Part shown: piece after piece, positions 60,701-64,000 of the stretch
Numbering within the stretch: the first letter of the stretch is position 1
How the letters are laid out: the number at the start of each line of letters is the position of its first letter
DNA from: Enterococcus mundtii
GTDB taxonomy: Bacteria > Bacillota > Bacilli > Lactobacillales > Enterococcaceae
Assembly: GCF_002813755.1 (NCBI RefSeq)
Contig: NZ_CP018061.1
Span: 1,230,001-1,294,000, forward strand
Length of the DNA stretch: 64,000 nucleotides
Direction of reading: 5' to 3'
Position numbers and translations under genes: made by a program
The notes under the pieces: generated by a model
What the model saw: the letters and a program-made list of their open reading frames with translations, nothing else
The model's database searches: none
What the model was told of the DNA's origin: nothing

Positions 60701-61782
60701 AAGAATATGCGACAAAAAAAATCCTTGATCATCCTAATCCTGCTACCTTTACGATTGGTGAGCTTAGAGATTCATTTAAACTGAATGAATTGATTAAGGA
60801 CAAACGGATCATGCTTAATAAAAAAAGCGATCCTAAAAAGTATAAAGAATTAGAAGCTAATATAAGATCTTTGTGGATTGGTTGTCTGAACTATCTACTC
60901 CCTAATTACTTTCTCACATCAAGTGCGTTGTCAGATAATCTGCTGATTTCCGACTATGGTTCATTGTTACAGATTGCAGGCTCAAGAATACTAGTAGCTT
61001 CAGGTATTCTTAATAAATTTGAAAAAGAGGAAATTCGTACGTTGGGTGCACTTTTCTTTGAGTCAGTCAGTGAAAAAGGAGTACAGGATATCGAAGAATT
61101 AGATCATCTGTTGATACCGGCATTATTCACGACGGCTCAGTTAGATGCGCCACGATTAAGAATAGCAATGGAGGCGGGTGACTATCGGGAAGTAGCTATT
61201 AGTACATTCATAAGCTACTATCAAAGAGGCTACTTTACGGTTATGGTTCACGAAGAAGAATTTAACCGCTTTTATCGAAACTATAAAACAGCTGTCATCA
61301 ACTTTAGGCGAAAACAAGCATTAGTGGATGAAGTCCTTAAAGAGTGTGAAAGACTTGGGATAAGAGTGCCTCCCTCTGCAGGAGAAGTATATTTAGCTGG
61401 AGGTAATCCTTGTCCAGGACCATGGATTCCGCGTAGTATCGAACCTTGGTATAGAGAGTTAACAAGTGATGTGGCAGAGTCGTATCATCTATTGAACCGA
61501 AAATTGATTGGGCTATCTGTCGATTCATTCAATCAGACAGAGTTAGATTTTATGTTTTCTCCTGAAACTCGTGTCTATGAAGGGACGGCTGAGTTTAGAG
61601 ATGAGGCTGCTCTTGCTTCGAACCCGATTGGATCGATTCCGTCTTTGATGATTGCTAGCAGAAAAGAAAATAGGGATGATTTGATCCTCCCCCTTAAACA
61701 GACTGATCTGTTAGTGGCTATTCGGGACAATGAAGTACGCACATATGCATTGAAGCGGTTAGAAAAAGAGGGGGGGGTATAG
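57751..61782 (+). CDS. Second giant toxin-like protein, N-terminal part; ends prematurely at a frameshift
   Basis: Reads 1343 codons from MPIDNQSNRKRNG to a TAG right after a G8 tract (61770-61777). It is clearly homologous to the giant at 46631 over its whole length: the N-terminal domain with WSLNVHKIAHGIAETYGCTT, then four rather than five internal repeats (near residues 465, 620, 785 and 890), then VLGSSVEEYATKKILDHPNP and LISDYGSLLQIAGSRIL blocks. Protein homology jumps to another frame at EGG|YSVYRVDQDP, matching YGGYIFYRVDKDP of the paralogue. A seven-G tract would join the two parts. Ribosome binding site AAGGAGAGAG. It may be phase-variable, a pseudogene or a sequencing error. Confidence 0.8.
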   Translation: MPIDNQSNRKRNGQFNNEKNNKEDKQAFEDAVKAISSGVGHAPTPEILHSPLLLSLYVSSILGNVVVRGEGPNQRQPIHNSGAVFEADTIVEVKQHANQTEVLHALTSHSTVNSTLITPALTENTTAIVSLPSRAFHDNTAYNLTDFAHHWSLNVHKIAHGIAETYGCTTNKTITDLTKLWEGSTTSNHTQLKHTKVHFKTVCQSAIAESHKMNQQQIDKPADLHHFSFKKGVSDRSEQQFLFEDAAEKLKKIFQQSFNKTTNQTKQQTTENVKNDVPESASFFEGLTEAFITFFHDFDQPIYTEKLESLKGDSLITRFLSMMAQSISYQEKIPDTAKPSNGMNVPHSFRAYAFSSEVPTLNKEEEGFATQFWMLFSKMDETLTNFIKKWDLFVVRGAEGRPINDPRFNTREESEVETVKDNQRGQGTMKNPGSTKIEIVKGIIEDIEHDRVPTSRYKEPLPNFFYDKYLFRSKSETKNVVRKLKVFLIKQKAVTKNANDVEVIKALENWVRIRRINDISQDASKVQFAASLIRKNYGFKNIRIGDALTTTQLQAIFMQLKVNVYLANYTYQEKSKPIQLSPVEKTIEAYYRTEINVCNQIFSDFINDAPATVPKKQTITAVIYNRDLFNNREKTESVNKELIDFAQKQGFILKNPTASELVRWTRMWLLRLGKYEEIVSREELVAKELLRAYGSNMTLAGTNESRAVILQWENNNAQAGYRYKKNRINAIAPDARKDKSDQTEEQQVQSFLKENHIIPMNATTHVNEENKQQKFPDEPSEVIDKRICHFLKTKGIVCDISNPQLLADKVSNWLMLEGAVQKVIDPVKLKELAQTILNQEDNGLISNKEAELTFSNWLEKKMAKKESPSLPENQPKTVKPVSINEDNKWRSQQVIDKVGQYLRQNNLITGMATKEEVLSGIGKLFAQNNNNGEINPEKVQAIATVILKELNLYGGAEDELISDNDAQKTVMKWVMENVLGSSVEEYATKKILDHPNPATFTIGELRDSFKLNELIKDKRIMLNKKSDPKKYKELEANIRSLWIGCLNYLLPNYFLTSSALSDNLLISDYGSLLQIAGSRILVASGILNKFEKEEIRTLGALFFESVSEKGVQDIEELDHLLIPALFTTAQLDAPRLRIAMEAGDYREVAISTFISYYQRGYFTVMVHEEEFNRFYRNYKTAVINFRRKQALVDEVLKECERLGIRVPPSAGEVYLAGGNPCPGPWIPRSIEPWYRELTSDVAESYHLLNRKLIGLSVDSFNQTELDFMFSPETRVYEGTAEFRDEAALASNPIGSIPSLMIASRKENRDDLILPLKQTDLLVAIRDNEVRTYALKRLEKEGGV

Positions 61783-64000
61783 TGTTTATCGTGTTGACCA
61801 AGATCCTCTTTTATTTTTAGAGCATGATTTAATGGACCTAAAATCACTTTGGTGGAAGAAATATAAAAAAGAAGGGGATAAGATTCGGATCGGCGATTAT
61901 TCTTATTCTTTTATGACACAGATCCACATGGATAAACAATTATCTCATGGTGATGATAGAGAATCGTTATTCAATAATATCAGTACGAAACATAAAGATT
62001 TACTGTATCAACAACTATATGACTCAGGAAATGACCAAACGTTAGCTAGTAAAGTGTGGGATACTGTTAGTCATTTCATTCCTTTTTACGATTGCGTAAT
62101 TGGCATTGTCAATAAGGATGCTGCAAGTGCAGTGCCAAATTGTATCATTGATGCGCTTCTTGTCATTCCTGTATTAGGACAAGTCACTACTATCAATATC
62201 CGTTTTGCATTGGGAGCAGCAAGAGTTATTGCAAACAATGGGGTAACGGGATTAATAAAATATAGCGCAAAAGTGCTTCCAAAACTTTCCGATCTGAGAA
62301 GTCTTTTGGCAAGTGTCGTGCGGTATATCGACCCAGGTATAGAGGCAGCAATTAATGGCGGACGATTTGTGATCAAGAACTTATTGAAACTTAAAGACCA
62401 ACCAATTCTTGCGAGAAATATTCATTTTGGACCTGTATTGATAAAACTAGAAAAATTTGAAAAAGAGATACCAGAACCAGTTATATCAAAAATGGGTATC
62501 AACGCCCGTTTACCTAGAAATGGTCCGCAAGTTCTTGTAAAAAAAATGAAGAACAGTTTATATGTCAAAGTTTCAGATTTTAAAAAGGGTGAAGTTTATG
62601 GGAAATATTTTACTTTAAGAGGAGAACAATTGAGAGAATTTGAAGGTCCAGCAATTTTTTCTCAAAAACAAAAGGAAATCATCAACTCTTTAAAAATAAA
62701 TATCCAGCCTGATGAGATGTTTATCGAAAAGCAAAATTTTTATCCTAAGGGTTATGGTGAAGGAACGGTCATGGACATATTGAAAAACGGCGAAAGAAAA
62801 ATGACTGTGATTGAAATGGACGATCAACTTGTTCCTGTTAGAATCCAAACAATCAAAAAATACGGTGTGCGTTATGACGTATTAGATGGCGATAAGGTAT
62901 TGCCAGTGAACTTTAATGGTATTGAATGGTATTTCGAACCAGATACATCCCCAATAATTTCGAGACCAGTAAAAATCGAAGTGACGAATCGTATCAATCA
63001 GTTTGAGGCCATATGGGATCCAAGCACCCTTTCGGCACCAGATGAAAATGGGCTGATGTGGAGTGCAGAAGGTCGATCCTATATTAAAATCCAGGAACGC
63101 TATATTCCTTTAGCGTTATTAGATAAGGAAAACAACCGATATCATTTAGTGAAAAAAGATATACTTGAGCCAATGACTGTCTTGCGTTTGGATCCTGGAA
63201 TCGATCAGTTCCGTTTTGAAACTCAATTGGAGAAAAGGGTAGTTGAACATCTGGACGATCTATTACTGGCTGGTGGCTTTGATCAAGGCGCAAGCACTTC
63301 CAAAGGTGGAAATGTCCCTGTCAGAGGCCAGCTATCCACTTTAACGCTTAACAATCCTAAATATCCACCATATATGGGGCTGCCTAAAATACCTGAAAAG
63401 TGGCCGGAATGGAAGACGCATATGAACGCAATTGAGATAGCTGGTCCCAGTACTGTATCTATAGTGGAAGATAGCCGAGTGGTACTTCCACCACTAACTA
63501 AGTTCATACCAGAACCACAAAAACAGATAAGGACAAATGAAGCGTTGACCCTAAAAAAAATCGCGATGGGAATCCAAAGTTGTTTACCCGATGAGTTGAA
63601 AAAAAATTTTCGCGTGTATGCTGGTTTAGATGCCGCTAAGATGCCTGAACATCTAAAAGCATTTCGGGACGTAGTTGCAAAAGAATATAATGAAGCACTG
63701 ACTATCTTAGATCAAGTTATCGAAGAATGTACATATATGCTTAAACTAGAAAAAATAAGTTCCACAAAGAGAGGAATCTATTTATCTAATATGTTTAATG
63801 TATATGGCAAACCCGAAGAACAGGCGGTATTAAAAGAAGGAGTCAAAAGGCTTAAGTCAATCGCAGAAAAAAGCAAAGCGTTTCTTAAACAGTCAGCAGA
63901 TTGGGGATTTAAGAATATTTGGATTGCTTCGACCGATTTACAAAAAGATGCGACTACCAAGGCATTCTATTCATTAAGCAAACAACGTATTTCGCCGTAT
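61778..64000 (+). pseudogene. Second giant toxin-like protein, C-terminal part in shifted frame, open to window edge
   Basis: The frame beginning TAT AGT GTT is open without a stop to base 64000 and encodes the continuation of the giant protein. It contains the hydrophobic segment HFIPFYDCVIGIVNKD ... IIDALLVIPVLGQVTTINI (about 62074-62200), the GYGEGTVM beta repeats and the FEPDTSP block. At the edge comes QSADWGFKNIWIASTDLQKD, which aligns just before the HETTH motif of the paralogue. No ribosome binding site or start codon suggests separate translation of this part. The protease region, if kept, lies beyond the window. Confidence 0.8.

Overview
The window looks like chromosomal DNA of a low-GC Firmicute, almost certainly an Enterococcus. 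The evidence is an ebsA homologue, the linked pbp1A-recU / ypsA-gpsB-rnpB-ypsC block, a class B RNase P RNA, an AlaRS T-box leader, PrgI/PrgK-type conjugation proteins and strong AAGGAG ribosome binding sites. I cannot fix the species.

Region 1 (1-4.8 kb): a left-truncated Mga-family regulator, a secreted AA10 lytic polysaccharide monooxygenase with two FnIII modules and a chitin-binding module, and a second Mga-like regulator just upstream of a type IV secretion (T4SS) operon.

Region 2 (4.8-28.4 kb): one long plus-strand run. It encodes a T4SS core (VirD4/TrsK-like ATPase, small two-TM protein, VirB6/PrgH-like channel, PrgI, VirB4 ATPase, PrgK-like wall hydrolase), a membrane-anchored protein, a 1566-aa repeat protein, a MucBP-repeat surface protein, three small or coiled-coil hydrophilic proteins, and a cell-surface cluster resembling csc/WxL operons but without a WxL motif. 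No relaxase, integrase or replication gene lies in the window. Three hydrophilic proteins of this run share a C-terminal ISKS tail, which suggests a common translocation or docking signal. This is the best candidate here for an undescribed system.

Region 3 (28.4-46 kb): housekeeping chromosome. It holds pbp1A and recU (minus), then ypsA, gpsB, rnpB, ypsC, an ASCH protein, an M32 carboxypeptidase, an HD phosphohydrolase, a VanZ/RDD membrane protein, cshB, a GNAT, T-box-alaS, an ECF S-component and a CDF efflux protein.

Region 4 (46-64 kb): two giant paralogous proteins flank a short housekeeping block (RNase H-like, ebsA, cold-shock protein, fhs). Giant 1 (2498 aa) is intact, has five diverged internal repeats, a hydrophobic segment like those of very large Pseudomonas-type toxins, and a C-terminal HETTH zinc-protease motif. 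Giant 2 is the same kind of protein with four repeats. It is interrupted by a one-base frameshift in a G8 tract and runs off the right edge before its own protease motif would appear. A ~120-bp hairpin-forming repeat occurs twice, in opposite orientation, each time between convergent genes.
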